Shown here in pieces: positions 37,164 through 47,918 of a DNA stretch of 64,000 nucleotides. Source of the DNA: Methylococcaceae bacterium (GTDB lineage: Bacteria; Pseudomonadota; Gammaproteobacteria; Methylococcales; Methylomonadaceae). The stretch lies in NCBI GenBank assembly GCA_006844705.1, contig SPJS01000061.1, positions 1 through 64,000 on the forward strand, read 5' to 3'. The position numbers were made by a program, and so were the translations under genes. Position 1 is the first letter of the stretch. Each line of letters begins with the position of its first letter. A model generated the notes under the pieces. That model did no database searches. It was not told where the DNA came from and worked only from the letters and a program-made list of their open reading frames with translations.

Positions 37164-38015
37164 TTATTTTTGTTTTTTGAAGTACTTGAAGAACTCCGAA
37201 TCAGGTTCAAGTACTAACATGTCACCATTGTTGTTAAACGTTTGTTTATACGCATTCATACTACGATAAAAGGTAAAGAATTCAATATCAGCACCATAAG
37301 TTTTTGCATAAACATCTGCTGCTTTTGCATCTCCTTCACCGCGCAATATTTCAGCGTCACGAAAAGCATTCGCCATGATAATTTCACGTTGTTTATCAGC
37401 GTCAGCACGAATACGTTCTGCCGCCTCCGAACCTTGTGAACGAAATTCTCTGGCAACTCTTTCACGTTCAGCTTCCATACGACGATAGACAGATGAGCTT
37501 ACATCAGGTGGCAGATCAATCCGTTTGACCTGTACGTCAACTATTTCTATCCCTAGCGTCTGAGCCAATGGCGATGCATTGGTAATTAAAGCTTCACGAA
37601 TGATTCTGCGATCCGTGGAAACCAATTGCTTAATTTCACGCTTACTAAACTCACTGCGAAATGCATCTTTGATAATTTGATCCAAACGAATATTGGCCTG
37701 CCTGACATCACCCGATACTGTCGTATAAAAGTGTTTAACATCACCAATACGCCATTTAACAAAAGAATCAACAATCACGTTTTTCTTTTCAGCGGTCAGA
37801 AAACGTTCAGGCTTCGAATCCATAGTCAAAATCCGAGAATCGAATTTTCTGACATTATTGATTAATGGTATTTTTACATGGATACCCGGTTTGTAATCTG
37901 ATTCTACAATTTCACCTAAACGGAATTTAATTGCCCGTTCTGTTTCCGACACGGTAAAAACCGACATCAACGACACGATAAACACAGCCGCAAAAATAAC
38001 TAATATTTTATTCAT
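37164..38015 (-). CDS. hflC: FtsH protease modulator HflC
   Basis: The 283-residue protein has one N-terminal membrane anchor (residues 4-22) and an SPFH/band-7 domain with SETERAIKFRLGEIV. A long charged coiled coil follows (RRMEAERERVAREFRSQGSEAAERIRADADKQ). With HflK it forms a cage around FtsH in the inner membrane. It follows hflK by two bases. Confidence 0.96.
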   Translation of the reverse strand: MNKILVIFAAVFIVSLMSVFTVSETERAIKFRLGEIVESDYKPGIHVKIPLINNVRKFDSRILTMDSKPERFLTAEKKNVIVDSFVKWRIGDVKHFYTTVSGDVRQANIRLDQIIKDAFRSEFSKREIKQLVSTDRRIIREALITNASPLAQTLGIEIVDVQVKRIDLPPDVSSSVYRRMEAERERVAREFRSQGSEAAERIRADADKQREIIMANAFRDAEILRGEGDAKAADVYAKTYGADIEFFTFYRSMNAYKQTFNNNGDMLVLEPDSEFFKYFKKQK

Positions 38016-38017
38016 CT

Positions 38018-39199
38018 TTAGCGTCCTCTTACGTCACGACCGCGGGTTGAAGGTCTTTTATTATTTGTAATTCTGGTCGGTTGCGGCACAAGATTAACCG
38101 GCAAACTGACTGAACCGGATGGCTGTGGTTTCGCTTGCTTGCCTAACTTATCTAGCGGTAAATACAATAAATTATTACCGCCTTTGACATCGACCATCAC
38201 AGTATCTGTTCCGCCTAATACACTTTCCATAGTTTCCAGATAAATCCTTTGCCGAGTCACTTCAGGCGCTTTTTTATACTCTTCCAATAAATGCGCAAAA
38301 CGACTCACTTCACCATCCGCAGATGCAATCACCCGCTCTTTATAAGCCTCCGCCTCTTGCACTGTACGTGATGCAGCACCGCGGGCTTTTGGCACGACAT
38401 CATTTGAATACGCTTCAGCTTCATTAATCAGACGCTGTTTATCTTCTCTGGCCTTAATCGCATCTTCAAACGCCCCTTGCACCTGTTCGGGTGGTTGAGC
38501 ATCCTGCAGGTTGACACTGTCAATCTGAATGCCGGCCTGGTAAGAATCCATCACAGCCTGTATTTCTTCCTTGATTTCAAACACTATTTCACTACGTCCT
38601 TCAGTCAGCACGAAGTCCATATTGTTATGTCCAATCACACCACGCTCTACGCTTTCTGTGACTTGCTTTAATGTTGCTGAAGGATTAAGTACGTTAAAGG
38701 CAAAGTCTTTCGCATTACTCACGCGGTATTGCACAGCCAACCGCACATCAACAATGTTTTCATCTTTGGTTAGCATTAATGCTTCGCGTGGTACGGAGCC
38801 CATTCCCTGACGTCCACCGGATCGATACCCCACCTCGATAAAGCGCTGCTTTTCCACATCAATGATCAGCACATCTTCAATAGGGAATGGTATATGCCAA
38901 TTCAAACCGGCTTCCGTCGTGTCAACATATGCACCAAAACGCGTCACCACGCCCCGAGTACCTTGCACAACCTGATAAAAACCGCTTATGAGCCAAACAG
39001 CGACAGCAGCAGCTACCACAATTCCTATACCTTTCATTGAAAAGCCGCCGCTTCCATCACCAGAGCCACCGCCGCCAAATAACCCCCCAAATTTATCTTG
39101 TAAATTTCTTATTGCTTCATCCAGGTCAGGAGGACCGTTCGGGTCTTTACGACCACTCCAGGGATCATTTTTATCGCCACCGGGTTCATTCCAGGACAT
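38018..39199 (-). CDS. hflK: FtsH protease modulator HflK
   Basis: The 393-residue protein has the glycine-rich N-terminus of HflK (MSWNEPGGDKNDPW, then GGLFGGGGSGDGSGG). One membrane segment (residues 53-70) and a band-7 domain with VVTRFGAYVDTTEAGLNWHIPFPIEDV follow, then a C-terminal helix. The tail is basic and proline rich. It is the partner of HflC. Confidence 0.96.
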   Translation of the reverse strand: MSWNEPGGDKNDPWSGRKDPNGPPDLDEAIRNLQDKFGGLFGGGGSGDGSGGFSMKGIGIVVAAAVAVWLISGFYQVVQGTRGVVTRFGAYVDTTEAGLNWHIPFPIEDVLIIDVEKQRFIEVGYRSGGRQGMGSVPREALMLTKDENIVDVRLAVQYRVSNAKDFAFNVLNPSATLKQVTESVERGVIGHNNMDFVLTEGRSEIVFEIKEEIQAVMDSYQAGIQIDSVNLQDAQPPEQVQGAFEDAIKAREDKQRLINEAEAYSNDVVPKARGAASRTVQEAEAYKERVIASADGEVSRFAHLLEEYKKAPEVTRQRIYLETMESVLGGTDTVMVDVKGGNNLLYLPLDKLGKQAKPQPSGSVSLPVNLVPQPTRITNNKRPSTRGRDVRGR

Positions 39200-39404
39200 A
39201 TTGTGCTCCGTTAAAATAAAATTTCAGGATAATAGTTATCCAACGTGTTATGGGGTACCTTCACAGCATTTTCAAGAAGGTATCTTGTTTATTTTTATGT
39301 CAATCTGACGCTTTTGCGGAAAAACTGATCATCTTAGAATTCAAAGTCAAACGCATTATTCTACCGCACTACTGATCGATTTTAATAGTGTCGTCATGTT
39401 TATA

Positions 39405-40670
39405 CTAACTAATTTCTTTGATACGTACATTTTTTAATAATCCAAGGCTTTTTTTGTCAATTTCAACATCCATTTCCCAACCTCCCTGCTCATTAACCGT
39501 TTCATGAAGTATATTGGCCGAATCAAATAAGCGGGCACGTATGCCGCCCTGCCCCGGGTTTAAAAAACATTTGCGACGCACTCGACTGCTGGCAAAAATC
39601 ATAGTCAATGCCTGATCCAACTGGTCTTTTCCCTGTCCATTTATCGACGACATCCAGACCCGTTCTGGCGAGCCATCATCACGTAAATCTATATGCGGCT
39701 CAATGTTGTCCAGCAAATCAATTTTATTAAATACCATTAATTGAGGGACATCCTGAGCACCTATCTGTTCTAGAACTTCATTTACCTGGCAAATTGTCTC
39801 GTCCCGGTCTTCAGCATTGGCATCCACCACATGCAGCAATAAGTCCGCTTCACTGGCTTCTTGCAGGGTTGATTTGAACGCAGCGACAAGCTCATGGGGC
39901 AGATGGCGGATAAATCCGACGGTATCGGCCAACACGAGATTTCCACCACGGCTTAGGGATAACTGGCGTAATGTAGGATCAAGCGTCGCAAACAGTTGAT
40001 TGGCAGCATAAATTCCTGCCTGGGTTAATGAATTAAATAGAGTGGATTTGCCTGCATTGGTATATCCGACTAAAGAAACGGAAGGCGTCTCTACTTTTTT
40101 ACGTTTACTTCGCCCCTGGCTTCTCTGTTTCTCCACTTTTTGTAAGCGCTGACGAATTTGCTTTATCCTTATCCCTAGCAAGCGGCGGTCAGTTTCCAGC
40201 TGGGTTTCACCTGGACCACGCAAACCAATCCCTCCTTTTTGCCGTTCAAGGTGAGTCCAACCACGTACCAAACGGGTGGATAAATGTTGCAATTGAGCTA
40301 ATTCAACCTGTAGCTTTCCTTCGAATGTCTGCGCACGCTGCGCAAAAATATCAAGAATCAATCCATTTCTATCCACAACCCGAACATTCAGTTCTTTTTC
40401 CAGGTTTCGTTCCTGACTTGGACTAAGAGGATGGTTTACCAAGACGATATCGGCTTCACAATCTATAATCAGCTGACGTAACTCAATCAGTTTTCCACTG
40501 CCAATGAAATATTTAGGGTCAGGTTTATGGCGGCTGCCATGAAGAACAGAGACGGGCTCAGCACCTGCAGATCGTGCTAATTCTTTGAGTTCATATAAGT
40601 CTTCCTGACCAGCATAAAGATCCAGATGCACCAGAATCGCCCTTTCACCTGCATTGGGGCGTTCAAACAA
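39405..40670 (-). CDS. hflX: Ribosome-associated GTPase HflX
   Basis: The 421-residue protein has the HflX N-terminal domain with HPLSPSQERNLEKEL and RGPGETQLETDRR near 172. The GTPase core follows, with GYTNAGKSTLFN near 208, DTVGFIRHLPHELV and NKIDL. It splits stalled ribosomes. It lies 19 bases after hfq in the standard miaA-hfq-hflX-hflK-hflC order. Confidence 0.96.
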   Translation of the reverse strand: MFERPNAGERAILVHLDLYAGQEDLYELKELARSAGAEPVSVLHGSRHKPDPKYFIGSGKLIELRQLIIDCEADIVLVNHPLSPSQERNLEKELNVRVVDRNGLILDIFAQRAQTFEGKLQVELAQLQHLSTRLVRGWTHLERQKGGIGLRGPGETQLETDRRLLGIRIKQIRQRLQKVEKQRSQGRSKRKKVETPSVSLVGYTNAGKSTLFNSLTQAGIYAANQLFATLDPTLRQLSLSRGGNLVLADTVGFIRHLPHELVAAFKSTLQEASEADLLLHVVDANAEDRDETICQVNEVLEQIGAQDVPQLMVFNKIDLLDNIEPHIDLRDDGSPERVWMSSINGQGKDQLDQALTMIFASSRVRRKCFLNPGQGGIRARLFDSANILHETVNEQGGWEMDVEIDKKSLGLLKNVRIKEIS

Positions 40671-40689
40671 CGATTAACTCCATTTTATA

Positions 40690-40929
40690 TTAATCTTCAG
40701 CAGCAGGAATATCTTGATTTAATTTGACCGGCTTGCCAGGAACAATGGTTGAAATTGCATGCTTATAAACCATTTGATTTACTGTGTTTTTTAGCATGAT
40801 CACATATTGATCAAATGAATCGACTTTTCCCTGGAGTTTAATTCCGTTAACCAAAAAGATCGATACAGGTGTATGCTCTTTTCGCAACGTATTTAAAAAA
40901 TTATCCTGAAGATTTTGACTTTTTGACAT
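40690..40929 (-). CDS. hfq: RNA chaperone Hfq
   Basis: The ATG at 40929 gives the usual start [26 protein letters not shown]; an earlier ATG at 40953 adds eight residues and is unlikely. The 79-residue protein has the Sm1 core ([20 protein letters not shown]) and the Sm2 motif YKHAIST. It pairs small RNAs with mRNAs. The acidic tail is short (DIPAAED). Confidence 0.97.
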   Translation of the reverse strand: MSKSQNLQDNFLNTLRKEHTPVSIFLVNGIKLQGKVDSFDQYVIMLKNTVNQMVYKHAISTIVPGKPVKLNQDIPAAED

Positions 40930-41112
40930 CCTATATTCCTTATTATTATGCAAGCTGAGAATACATTACTCGTTAAATATTTTTTTTTCAACCAAGCTGT
41001 CATTTATTAAAGCTAAGTTAATGACAAATATAGTAAAAATTACACCTAAATAAACATTTTTTATCTATTTTAATTAGGGACAAAACTTATTTTTTCAAGT
41101 TCAACCCGTTAT

Positions 41113-42036
41113 TTAATTAATACTTTTTAACACTTTCTCCAGTTTTGATTGGTCTTCACTTTTTAGCCAATGCGCATTTTCTTCTTTGCGCAACCAGGTA
41201 AACTGCCTTTTAGCTAGTTGTCTGGTCGCAGCAACACCTTTATCTATCATGCTTGGATAGTCATATTGATCCATCAGATAACCCCAGACCTGGCGATAAC
41301 CAACCGCTCTCATTGAAGGCATGGTTTCATTCAAACCCCCTCTGTTTTGTAAACGCCTGACCTCTTCTATAAGCCCCGCTTCCAGCATGTGATAAAAACG
41401 CCGCTCAATCAATTCATGCAAATCCTTACGTTCATTTGGAGCAACAATAAATTTCACTGGCCGAAAAGGTAATCTTGTGTTTTGCTGCTGATAGTAACTG
41501 CTAATTGGTTTTCCACTTATCGCAAAGACCTCTAAAGCACGCTGAATGCGTTGAGGATCATTTGGGTGTATTCTGGCCGCCGCCTCCGGATCAATTTTTT
41601 TGAGTCTGGCATGCATGGCCTGCTTCCCAAGCCTTGAAAATTCGCTTTCCAAGGAGGCTCTGATGACCGGGTCAGACGGAGGCAATACGGCTAATCCACG
41701 TAATAATGCATTAAAATACAGCATTGTCCCACCGACTAACAGTGGCATTTTGTCGCGGGAAACAATGTCAGAAATTAACATCAATGCGTGATCCCGAAAT
41801 TCGCCGGTAGAATAGGTTTCTGTGGGCTCGAGAATATCAATCAGATGATGTGGCACTCCTTGTCGTTCCGCGACATTCGGCTTGGCGGTACCAATGTCCA
41901 TGCCACGATATACCAATGCAGAATCCACACTGATAATTTCAGCATTCAGGGCATGAGCCAATGCTATGGATAATGCGGTTTTGCCTGAAGCCGTCGGCCC
42001 CATAATAAAAATAACCTGGGGTAAGCGGTCTACCAT
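41113..42036 (-). CDS. miaA: tRNA dimethylallyltransferase
   Basis: The 307-residue protein has the P-loop GPTASGKTALS near residue 11, SVDSALVYRGMDIGTAKP, the VGGTMLYFNALLRGL loop near 100, and the RQLAKRQFTWLRKE tRNA-binding segment near 275. It modifies A37 in tRNAs that read UNN codons. It is three bases downstream of mutL. Confidence 0.96.
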   Translation of the reverse strand: MVDRLPQVIFIMGPTASGKTALSIALAHALNAEIISVDSALVYRGMDIGTAKPNVAERQGVPHHLIDILEPTETYSTGEFRDHALMLISDIVSRDKMPLLVGGTMLYFNALLRGLAVLPPSDPVIRASLESEFSRLGKQAMHARLKKIDPEAAARIHPNDPQRIQRALEVFAISGKPISSYYQQQNTRLPFRPVKFIVAPNERKDLHELIERRFYHMLEAGLIEEVRRLQNRGGLNETMPSMRAVGYRQVWGYLMDQYDYPSMIDKGVAATRQLAKRQFTWLRKEENAHWLKSEDQSKLEKVLKSIN

Positions 42037-42039
42037 TCT

Positions 42040-43851
42040 TTACTGGCCTCGCATAAAAAAGCGATCAAGATCCTTGTGTGAAAGTGCAACCCAGGTAGGG
42101 CGACCATGGTTACATTGGCCGCTACGCTCAGTTCGCTCAATCTCACGCAGCAATGCATTCATTTCATCAATTGTCAGTTTTCTACCGGCACGAATAGAGC
42201 CATGACAGGCCATGGTGGCGAGTAATTCATTACTTTTTTCCTGAGCACGATTGGTCATACCTAAAACGACAATATCTGCCAATATATCTCGTAACAGACG
42301 TTCTATATCCTGTTTTACCAAAATAGCTGGAGAGGAACGTAACACGATGCTATCCGGCCCGGTTCTGTTCACTTCAAATCCAAGCGATTGAAAAAAATCA
42401 TTCTTTTCTTCTATCATCTCTGCTTCCGCCTCAGACACATGGATCTTTAATGGCAGCAACAGTGGTTGTGATGGAATATTTCCCTGGTCATACTGGTTTT
42501 TCAGATGCTCATAGGTGATCCTTTCATGGGCAGCATGGGCATCCACCAGAATGATACCTTGTTCAGTCTGAGACAAGATATAAATATTATGTACATGGGC
42601 CAGCGCATAGCCTAACGGAGGAACCACCCCATTTTTAGATACCTCTTGGTTATCTTCCTCCGGATTAAGTATGGTATGTTGTGGCGTGGCTAATGCCGTA
42701 TACAACTTAACATCTTCAGCAACAGATTCTGGTAACCGGGTCTGAGAGCTTGCTTGATATTGAGCACTCGTTACAACATGTTGAACATCCGCAGGATTTT
42801 CAGAAAGTGGCTCAAAGGTTTCTGCATGGCGTTTATCTCCACTCTCCTGAGGTCGATGGTCAGAAATTGAACGATGCAAAGCGCGAAAAATAAAATCATG
42901 CACCATTCTGTTTTCTCTAAACCTCACTTCAAGCTTGGTTGGGTGTGCATTTACATCCACCAGCTTGGGGTTTAATGTTAAATAAAGTGCAAATACAGGA
43001 TGGCGACCATGGAACAAAACATCCTGATAAGCTTGTTTAATCGCATGGACAATTAATCGATCACGAATCAAACGCTGGTTAACATAAAAGAACTGCATAT
43101 CTGCCTGGCTTCTGGAATAGGTAGGTAACCCTATCCAACCTTGTAAAGACAAGCCTGAGGCAGAAAAATCAATCGCCAACGCATTTTCCAGAAAGGTGTG
43201 TCCAAAAATATCAGACACCCGCTTTTCCTTCTCATGCTCGCTGGCTGCAGGTTTATAACGAAACACCTGCCGTTGATTATGCAGCAGGGTAAATCCGACA
43301 TCAAAATGACTTAACGCGATTTTTTTAAGGACATTTTCGCTATGACCAAATTCAGTTTTTTCGGATTTTAGAAATTTACGACGTGCGGGAGTATTAAAAA
43401 ATAAATCCTTAACGCTCACACTGGTCCCTTCGGGATGAGGGTCGGGCTGAATATCAAAGTTCTTTTCACTCCCATCGCTTGAAATCTTCCAGGCACATTG
43501 GCTGCCCTGCTCTTTTGAAATCAGGGTTAACCGGGATACGGAACTGATACTGGGTAAGGCTTCACCCCTGAACCCCATACTGAGCACTTGCTCCAGATCC
43601 GCTAAAGATGCAATTTTACTGGTCGCATGACGAGACAGAGCCAGGGGAAGGTCTTCCTTACTGATGCCACATCCATTATCACGTATTTTTATCAGACGGA
43701 CGCCACCCTGTTCAATTTCGACAGTGATTTCTGTTGCGCCTGCATCAAGGCAATTTTCTACCAATTCTTTGATTACAGAGGCCGGTCGCTCAACGACTTC
43801 TCCTGCTGCAATCTGGTTTATTAATTGGGGAGGGAGGCTTTTGATACGCAT
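42040..43851 (-). CDS. mutL: DNA mismatch repair protein MutL
   Basis: The ATG at 43851 gives the invariant start MRIKSLPPQLINQIAAGEVVERPASV; the open frame runs 34 codons further back without conservation. The 603-residue protein has the GHKL ATPase motifs (ELVENCLDAGA, IRDNGCGI, SMGFRGEALPSISSVS). A linker of about 90 residues follows, then a C-terminal dimerisation domain (VDAHAAHERITYE, MACHGSIRAG). The intrinsic endonuclease motif DQHAxxExxxxE is not present in standard form, as in E. coli MutL with MutH. Confidence 0.95.
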   Translation of the reverse strand: MRIKSLPPQLINQIAAGEVVERPASVIKELVENCLDAGATEITVEIEQGGVRLIKIRDNGCGISKEDLPLALSRHATSKIASLADLEQVLSMGFRGEALPSISSVSRLTLISKEQGSQCAWKISSDGSEKNFDIQPDPHPEGTSVSVKDLFFNTPARRKFLKSEKTEFGHSENVLKKIALSHFDVGFTLLHNQRQVFRYKPAASEHEKEKRVSDIFGHTFLENALAIDFSASGLSLQGWIGLPTYSRSQADMQFFYVNQRLIRDRLIVHAIKQAYQDVLFHGRHPVFALYLTLNPKLVDVNAHPTKLEVRFRENRMVHDFIFRALHRSISDHRPQESGDKRHAETFEPLSENPADVQHVVTSAQYQASSQTRLPESVAEDVKLYTALATPQHTILNPEEDNQEVSKNGVVPPLGYALAHVHNIYILSQTEQGIILVDAHAAHERITYEHLKNQYDQGNIPSQPLLLPLKIHVSEAEAEMIEEKNDFFQSLGFEVNRTGPDSIVLRSSPAILVKQDIERLLRDILADIVVLGMTNRAQEKSNELLATMACHGSIRAGRKLTIDEMNALLREIERTERSGQCNHGRPTWVALSHKDLDRFFMRGQ

Positions 43852-43953
43852 AGCAGACAAAAGCGTTATTGTAGCGTAGTCAACAAGAAGCGCAGATAAT
43901 AATTGAACCCGCGTCCCTGTCGAACAGAGAACCATAGAAATGGGAAATACCAA

Positions 43954-45309
43954 TCAACTCCCTGCAGGAATAGTCAACACTTGACCTATTTTCACCATGT
44001 TGCCGGCCAATGAATTGACATGTTTAATCGCCTTCATTGAAACGCCATAGCGTACTGCAATTTCAGAAAGCGTTTCTCCCCGGGCAATGACGTGTTTAGA
44101 TTGCAATTTTTGTTCTTGTAAATGGGCTAAAAAAGTATCTGCTGGCGCATTATTTTTAAAATAACCATAAATTCCCCGGTACACGGACGTGGCAATTTTA
44201 TATTGATATTTTTCACTGCCAAGTTTACGCTCTTCTCCTGGATTTGAAATAAAAGCGGTTTCCACCAGAATTGACGGGATATCAGGTGCCTTCAACACCA
44301 CAAAACCAGCCTTTTGAACTTTATCCTGGTGCAAATGATGGCCCGCATGTTTAATTTGCTTTAAAACTTTATCCCCTACTTTGCGGCTTGCTTCATTAGT
44401 AGCCGTAACCGCCAAATCAATAATCACGGTTTGCACCTGTTTATCACGTCCGCGCAAACCGACACCACCTACCAACTCTTTTTCTACTGAATTTTCTTTA
44501 TTTGCCAGCCATCGGGCCGCCTCACTTGAAGCCCCTTTTCTGGATACCATAAACACAGATGCCCCTTTAACCTGGGAATCCTTAAATGCATCGGCATGAA
44601 TAGAGACAAATAAATCGGCTTTAGCTTTCCGGGCAAGCTTCATTCTATCTCTCAATTTAACGTAATAATCACCTTTTCTGATCAAGACGGCCTTCATGCC
44701 GGGTTTGCGGTTTATCATTGATTCCAGTTTTTTAGCGATCTTGAAAACGACATCTTTTTCGCGCGTACCTTTAGGGCCTATAGCACCGGTATCTTTTCCT
44801 CCATGGCCTGCATCAATGGCAATCACGACGTCTCGCTTGATATTTTTAAGTGATTTTTTTGCTGACACGGTTTTATTGTTGTGCTTGTACTGTTGTGCCA
44901 GAAATTTAGGATTTTTTGGCACAATATCAACAACCAACCGGTGACCTAATGATTTGTTTGGAGATAACGTAAAACTACGACTGCTGATTGCATCCTTCAA
45001 ATCCAACACGACACGCAACTTGCCTTTGGCTTTTTTTGCACTTCGAATACGAGAAATCAACGGGTGATTGTCAGAAGAAAGCTGCGACTTACGAGCCAAG
45101 CGAGCGTTCTGAATATCAATAACCAACCTGTGAGGGTTAGCCAGAGTAAACATGTTGTATACAGGCCGCTTTGAGACATCAAAAACCACACGGGTTTTAT
45201 CGACGTGTGCGAACAGTCGAACACTTGAGACACTGGTGGGTTTTGCATGCGCAGAAAATCCCACACCTAAAAGACATATAATGAGCCAAAATGACCGATA
45301 TTTATACAT
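43954..45309 (-). CDS. amiC: N-acetylmuramoyl-L-alanine amidase with AMIN and LysM domains
   Basis: The ATG at 45309 is preferred to a GTG three codons before. The 451-residue protein has a signal peptide (residues 3-22) and an AMIN domain (to about 125). An Amidase_3 domain follows (VIAIDAGHGGKDTGAIG near 163, SIHADAF near 240, ILVETAFISNPGEER near 370), then one C-terminal LysM (ARGETLSEIAVRYGVSMKAIKHVN). It splits daughter-cell peptidoglycan in the periplasm. Whether it equals AmiB or AmiC functionally is not resolved by sequence alone. Confidence 0.92.
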   Translation of the reverse strand: MYKYRSFWLIICLLGVGFSAHAKPTSVSSVRLFAHVDKTRVVFDVSKRPVYNMFTLANPHRLVIDIQNARLARKSQLSSDNHPLISRIRSAKKAKGKLRVVLDLKDAISSRSFTLSPNKSLGHRLVVDIVPKNPKFLAQQYKHNNKTVSAKKSLKNIKRDVVIAIDAGHGGKDTGAIGPKGTREKDVVFKIAKKLESMINRKPGMKAVLIRKGDYYVKLRDRMKLARKAKADLFVSIHADAFKDSQVKGASVFMVSRKGASSEAARWLANKENSVEKELVGGVGLRGRDKQVQTVIIDLAVTATNEASRKVGDKVLKQIKHAGHHLHQDKVQKAGFVVLKAPDIPSILVETAFISNPGEERKLGSEKYQYKIATSVYRGIYGYFKNNAPADTFLAHLQEQKLQSKHVIARGETLSEIAVRYGVSMKAIKHVNSLAGNMVKIGQVLTIPAGS

Positions 45310-45383
45310 AAGAGACACTTACATAATAATCTTGTTTAGATTATAGCAATATGTCATTGTTTTTCCAGTACTCATTTAAAATT

Positions 45384-45806
45384 TCAGCTCTTTTTTGTTG
45401 CGTATGATATTTTTCTTCCAGAACCACTGATAGACATAAAATATTGATAATCCGGGGCTGGCAAATAGCCTTTACCCATCTCTGGCCACTCTATTAAGCA
45501 AAGGTAGCGCTCATTAATATAGTCATCCATGCCCAACCATTCCAGTTCTTCAGGGTCTTTCAGCCGATACAGATCAAAATGGCATATTTTTTTGCCGCCA
45601 AAATCATACTCCTCTACCAAATTGTATGTAGGGCTTTTGACGGTGCCTTGATACCCGGACTCCCTAAGTAATCCTCTAACCAATGTCGTTTTGCCCACAC
45701 CCAGCTCACCATGTAGAAACACTAGTTCTCCGGGTGATAGTTGAGTAAACAATTGACGTCCAAATTGTTCAGTTTGCTCTGCATTCTCCAAATACATTTC
45801 ACCCAT
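45384..45806 (-). CDS. tsaE: tRNA threonylcarbamoyladenosine biosynthesis ATPase TsaE
   Basis: The ATG at 45806 (MGEMYLENAEQTEQFG) overlaps the nnr stop by eight bases; the much longer open frame upstream is only a shadow of nnr. The 140-residue protein has Walker A HGELGVGKTTLVRGLL near residue 33, SPTYNLVEEY, and HFDLYRLKDPEELEWLG. It regulates TsaB-TsaD in t6A synthesis. Confidence 0.94.
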   Translation of the reverse strand: MGEMYLENAEQTEQFGRQLFTQLSPGELVFLHGELGVGKTTLVRGLLRESGYQGTVKSPTYNLVEEYDFGGKKICHFDLYRLKDPEELEWLGMDDYINERYLCLIEWPEMGKGYLPAPDYQYFMSISGSGRKISYATKKS

Positions 45807-47274
45807 TGAGCAAACCTCTGACAAAAGAAAGTAAATCCATGGCCAGCATTCCCCTTTCCCCTTGATGCGCTGCCACAAGATCGCCCGCTTTGCCATGAAT
45901 ATGAACGGCTTGGGTTGCTGCTTGCAGGATCTCCATGTCTTGCGCCATAAGACCTGCAATAATGCCGGACAAGATATCCCCCATACCAGCCGTTGCCATA
46001 CCAGGATTGCCAGTCGTACACACAAAGAGTTGCTCAGACGATTTTACTAAAGTACCGGCACCTTTTAATACAACTAAGCCCCCATATTGCTGCTGTAGAC
46101 TGGTTATCGCTGTAAATCGATCTTGAGCAATGTCCTGCGTGCTAGATTTCAATAAGCGAGCGGCTTCCCCTGGATGCGGCGTATATATCCATTTAGGCTT
46201 GTTGATATTGTTATCTTGTAACGCCAAAAGATTCAAGGCATCTGCATCGCAGACAACATGCCCATGCCATGCCAAGACCAAATCCAGCATGGCTTGCCCC
46301 CATTTTCCCGTACCCAGCCCAGGCCCGATGATGACGTGTGTCGCCTTGGCTAACAAAACATCGAGTTCATTGCTGCTTTCCACAGCTTGACTCATGATTT
46401 CTGGGCGAGAAATATTGATTAATTGCGCATGTTTTTCTCGTGTAGCTACCGTAACCCGCCCTGCCCCTGTACGTAAAGCGGCTTCAGCCGCCATTCGAAT
46501 AGCGCCCGAGTATCCTTCATCACCTCCGATGCACAGAACATGACCAAAATCTCCTTTATGCGCATCACGTTTTCTTGGCGTTGGCGGATCAAATTCAATG
46601 ATTTTTGCTTGAGGTTTATATGATTGAATAATATGTTGTTCAATTCCAATCGGGTCAATAACAAGCCTGCCACAATGTGCTTTTGCCTCTCCTGTATAAA
46701 GTCCGCATTTCGGAGCAATAAATGAAAGTGTCACATCCGCCCTGATAGCCATCCCCATCACTTTGCCTGTATCCGCTTGAACCCCGGAAGGGATATCAAC
46801 GGCTAGCACAGCACACGTTGCAGATTCATTTATGTGTTGAATAACCTCCAGGAATTCGTCGGAGACCGCCCGACACAGCCCTGTTCCAAGCAAAGCATCA
46901 ACAACAATGGCATCAGATTGTATAGATTGAGATTCAAAGGGCTCGATTTCACCTCCATTGTTAATATAAGTCTGTGCTGCTATCAGTGCGTCACCACTTA
47001 AATTTGAGGCGGAACGCAAAGCAAAAAGCCTTATTTTATATTCTTCTTTTAAAGCGAGATTGGCCATCACATAACCATCGCCGGCATTGTTACCACCACC
47101 GCAATAAATATAGATTATCTTGTTTTGAGGCCAATTTTTTTTGATGAGATTGAAACCAGCATGCCCTGCTTTTTTCATCAATTCAAACCCAGAGACACCA
47201 TTACGAATAACCGTTTGCTCGATTTCCCTGATTTGAGCTACTGAAAACAGTGCGTTATTACAAATATGGTTCAC
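45799..47274 (-). CDS. nnr: Bifunctional NAD(P)H-hydrate epimerase / dehydratase
   Basis: The 491-residue protein fuses two domains. The N-terminal YjeF epimerase (residues 10-215) has GGGNNAGDGYVMANLAL, DALLGTGL and DIPSGVQADTG. The C-terminal ribokinase-like dehydratase (residues 235-490) has LCIGGDEGYSGAIRMAAEAALRTGAG, IGPGLG, TPHPGEAARLL and TGNPGMATAGMGDILSG. It repairs hydrated NAD(P)H. It heads the nnr-tsaE-amiC-mutL-miaA-hfq-hflX series. Confidence 0.96.
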   Translation of the reverse strand: MNHICNNALFSVAQIREIEQTVIRNGVSGFELMKKAGHAGFNLIKKNWPQNKIIYIYCGGGNNAGDGYVMANLALKEEYKIRLFALRSASNLSGDALIAAQTYINNGGEIEPFESQSIQSDAIVVDALLGTGLCRAVSDEFLEVIQHINESATCAVLAVDIPSGVQADTGKVMGMAIRADVTLSFIAPKCGLYTGEAKAHCGRLVIDPIGIEQHIIQSYKPQAKIIEFDPPTPRKRDAHKGDFGHVLCIGGDEGYSGAIRMAAEAALRTGAGRVTVATREKHAQLINISRPEIMSQAVESSNELDVLLAKATHVIIGPGLGTGKWGQAMLDLVLAWHGHVVCDADALNLLALQDNNINKPKWIYTPHPGEAARLLKSSTQDIAQDRFTAITSLQQQYGGLVVLKGAGTLVKSSEQLFVCTTGNPGMATAGMGDILSGIIAGLMAQDMEILQAATQAVHIHGKAGDLVAAHQGERGMLAMDLLSFVRGLLNG

Positions 47275-47399
47275 TTTATGTAAAGCCGGGCTGAATAAAA
47301 GAATTGTTCACCCAAGCGAAAAAGCTTTGGTAAATAGATGAAGTGTAATTTTGAACAGTCGATAAAACTCAACAGTGAGAGTGTCACCTGAAATTAAAG

Positions 47400-47416
47400 G
47401 TGGGCCGAAGGCCCAC
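47400..47416. terminator. Hairpin downstream of second PII gene
   Basis: GTGGGCC, loop GAA, GGCCCAC is followed on the minus strand by a weak T stretch (CTTTAATTT). It is a probable terminator for the gene ending at 47430. Confidence 0.6.
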
Positions 47417-47429
47417 GCGATGCGGTTGT

Positions 47430-47892
<463 letters not shown>

Positions 47893-47918
47893 TTATATTT
47901 GAATGTTAAATTTCAGTC

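Noticed and set aside
45807..46025. Longer TsaE protein starting at 46025
   Set aside because: The extra 73 residues are antisense-free but out-of-frame overlap with nnr, are unlike TsaE, and MGEMY at 45806 fits the family start.
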